15,851 bases of DNA from an uncultured Alistipes sp. GTDB lineage: Bacteria; Bacteroidota; Bacteroidia; Bacteroidales; Rikenellaceae. This document shows, in pieces, positions 14,270 through 15,851 of the stretch; within the stretch, counting starts at the first letter, position 1, and every line of letters begins with the position of its first letter. The stretch is taken from NCBI GenBank assembly GCA_904502005.1, contig CAJGDC010000046.1, positions 1 to 15,851 of the forward strand, written 5' to 3'. Below the pieces are notes generated by a model. That model saw nothing but the letters and a program-made list of their open reading frames with translations. It was not told the DNA's origin and did no database searches. A program made the position numbers and the translations under genes.

Positions 14270-14683
14270 ATGGGTGAGAAAAGTGTGGCAAATGTAGCAA
14301 CATTCTCTGTTGTTAGAGATATACTGCTTGAGGGTCAGAAGGTCAAGGTGACGGTAAAAGGGCAGAGTATGCTGCCATTTTTTGTCAGTGGCTCAACTGT
14401 GACTATACGACCTATTGAGAGTAGTGATTTTAAGCGATATAATGTCGTCTTTGCTGATGCAGGTAATCACTTTGTTATTCACCGAATTATTGATATTCAG
14501 GGCGATAACGTTACACTTCTTGGCGATGGAAATATTGTGGGTACGGAGACAATGCCACGTAGTAAAGTCTACGGTATTGTTGACTGCTCGGCTCTGCATA
14601 TCTTCTTTGCCAAGATTTGGGTGGCTCTGCGCCCCGTGCGACGCTTTCCTCTGGCTGTTTTTCGCCGTGTAACACCGAAATAG
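14270..14683 (+). CDS. S24/S26-family peptidase, SipW/archaeal signal-peptidase-like
   Basis: A 137-residue protein with the three signal-peptidase I boxes: nucleophile box KGQSMLPFF (S33), FVIHRI with H71 where most bacterial enzymes have lysine, and LLGDGN (D86). The Ser-His form is that of the ER/archaeal/SipW branch. There is no clear N-terminal membrane helix; a weakly hydrophobic basic segment near the C terminus (IFFAKIWVALRPVRRF) may associate with the membrane. The ATG at 14270 is chosen because it lies 4 nt after the kinase stop and upstream Met codons would overlap the kinase gene widely. As last gene of the exporter-kinase-peptidase set, it is a candidate for removing a leader from the exported substrate. 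Alternatives: LexA-like autoprotease (no DNA-binding domain, so unlikely). Confidence 0.8.
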   Translation: MGEKSVANVATFSVVRDILLEGQKVKVTVKGQSMLPFFVSGSTVTIRPIESSDFKRYNVVFADAGNHFVIHRIIDIQGDNVTLLGDGNIVGTETMPRSKVYGIVDCSALHIFFAKIWVALRPVRRFPLAVFRRVTPK

Positions 14684-14702
14684 GCCTAATACACATAATA
14701 AT

Positions 14703-14735
14703 AATGGCGACCTGATTTAGGCCGCCATTGTTGTT
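14703..14735 (+). terminator. Hairpin between the export operon and glnS, probable shared terminator
   Basis: An 11-position stem (14703-14713 with 14719-14729, one A-C mismatch) with a 5-nt loop. It lies 19 nt past the peptidase stop on the plus strand and 21 nt past the glnS stop on the minus strand. The flanking runs are only moderately U-rich on both sides (TTGTTGTTT on plus, ATTATTATT on minus), so it may terminate both converging transcripts with limited efficiency. Confidence 0.6.
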
Positions 14736-14750
14736 TATAATGGTAGAGTC

Positions 14751-15851
14751 CTACTTGTTTATCTTTGCCCATGAGTCCTTGAGGGTCACGGTGCGGTTGA
14801 ATACCAGATGTTCTGGGGTTGAGCTCTTGTCTACGTTGAAGTAACCGATGCGCTGGAACTGAAGATGGTCAAGTGGCTTGCTATCAGCAAGGAACTTCTC
14901 AACATAGCACTCTGTAAGAACGGTCAGCGAGTCTGGGTTAATCATCTGCTGCATCGCCTCAAGAGCATCGCAACCGGTCTGCTTGCGGATGGCAGCCATC
15001 TCGTCACGAGGGTTCTCAACCTTCCAAAGACGGTCATAGAGGCGAACCTCTGCCTTGATGCAGTGGTTGCAGCTTACCCAGTGGATTGTGCCCTTAACCT
15101 TGCGATTGCTACCTGGCATGCCGGTCTTGGTCTCTGGGTCGTACTCTGCGTATACGGTAGTTACAACACCATTCTCATCCTTCTCGCAGCCGGTGCACTT
15201 AACGATATATGCGTTCTTGAGTCGTACCTCGTTGCCTGGGGTCATGCGGAAGTACTTCTTTGGAGCATCCTCCATGAAGTCATCGCGCTCAATCCACAGC
15301 TCGCGGCTAAACTCAATGGTGTGTGTTGCTGAGTTCTCATCCTCAGGGTTGTTAATTGCCTCCATAGCCTCTACCTGACCCTCTGGGTAGTTGGTAATCA
15401 CCAACTTTACTGGGTTAAGCACGGCGCTTACACGGGTAGCGCGCTTGTTGAGGTCCTCACGAACAGCACTCTCAAGAAGTGCAAAGTCGTTCAGGGCGTC
15501 GTATGTTGTATAGCCAATCTTATCTACAAAGTTGCGGATAGACTCTGGAGAGTAACCACGACGGCGGAAACCGCAGAGTGTCGGCATGCGAGGGTCATCC
15601 CATCCATCTACAAGACCCTCCTTAACAAGGATAAGCAGGTTGCGCTTACTCATAAGGGTATAGTTGAGGTTGAGCTTGTTAAACTCATACTGGCGAGGGC
15701 GGTTGTGCTCCAAATCCTTACCACCCTTTACCCAATCCACAAAGAGGTTGTATAGTGGACGGTGAGGCACAAACTCAAGGGTACAGAGAGAGTGTGTTAC
15801 ACCCTCAAAGTAGTCACTCTGACCATGCGCAAAGTCGTACATAGGATATAC
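14751..15851 (-). CDS. glnS: Glutaminyl-tRNA synthetase, C-terminal part (5' end beyond the window)
   Basis: The visible 366 residues start at VYPMYDFAHG and run to the stop, covering the end of the class I catalytic domain and the two anticodon-binding beta-barrels. Signature stretches include YDFAH, EGVTHSLCTLEF, the KMSKS-loop equivalent LMSKRNL, GWDDPRMPTLCGFRRRGY, and RKVKGTIHWVS followed by RLYDRLW, all close to E. coli GlnRS. The remaining length fits a normal-sized enzyme. It charges tRNA-Gln in the cytoplasm. Unlike E. coli, the anticodon-binding part carries two C-x2-C pairs (KCTGCEKD and VSCNHC), which could hold a structural zinc. Two thirds of the gene is in the window; the promoter and N terminus are not. 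Confidence 0.95.
   Translation of the reverse strand, partial: VYPMYDFAHGQSDYFEGVTHSLCTLEFVPHRPLYNLFVDWVKGGKDLEHNRPRQYEFNKLNLNYTLMSKRNLLILVKEGLVDGWDDPRMPTLCGFRRRGYSPESIRNFVDKIGYTTYDALNDFALLESAVREDLNKRATRVSAVLNPVKLVITNYPEGQVEAMEAINNPEDENSATHTIEFSRELWIERDDFMEDAPKKYFRMTPGNEVRLKNAYIVKCTGCEKDENGVVTTVYAEYDPETKTGMPGSNRKVKGTIHWVSCNHCIKAEVRLYDRLWKVENPRDEMAAIRKQTGCDALEAMQQMINPDSLTVLTECYVEKFLADSKPLDHLQFQRIGYFNVDKSSTPEHLVFNRTVTLKDSWAKINK

Overview
The window looks like a chromosomal segment from a member of the Bacteroidales (gut type; genus not resolved). This rests on promoters of the form TTTG - about 20 bp - TAnnTTTG, starts without Shine-Dalgarno sequences, a tRNA gene without an encoded CCA end, a large surface lipoprotein with fimbrillin-like and GLUG-like parts, and a three-part DsbD. 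Base composition is fairly even, and I see no insertion sequence, phage, CRISPR array or plasmid function.

Layout. Positions 1-160 hold a minus-strand CAU tRNA gene and its terminator, both inside a long inverted repeat. Next is a 6-TM channel-like membrane protein (246-923, +) whose promoter overlaps the tRNA promoter. A very large lipoprotein gene (955-4554, -) follows, then an AraC-type regulator (4759-5679, -) with a candidate autoregulatory direct repeat. A DsbD-like thiol:disulfide transporter (5879-7819, +) converges on a small two-gene membrane operon (YtxH protein plus a two-TM protein; 8377 to 7850, -).

The most interesting part is a tight four-gene plus-strand unit (8490-14683): an AddA/RecB-like helicase-nuclease, an ABC exporter, an HPr-kinase-like ATPase and an S24/S26 (SipW-like) peptidase, with junctions of -4, +5 and +4 nt. 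The last three resemble the export, kinase and protease parts of a ribosomal-peptide or secreted-protein maturation cassette, but no precursor gene is visible here. The right edge carries the C-terminal two thirds of glutaminyl-tRNA synthetase (minus strand, cut by the window).

Most intergenic gaps contain recognisable promoters or intrinsic terminators, so the transcription map can be drawn fairly completely: tRNA (-), channel (+), lipoprotein (-), araC (-), dsbD (+), ytxH operon (-), helicase/export operon (+), glnS (-).
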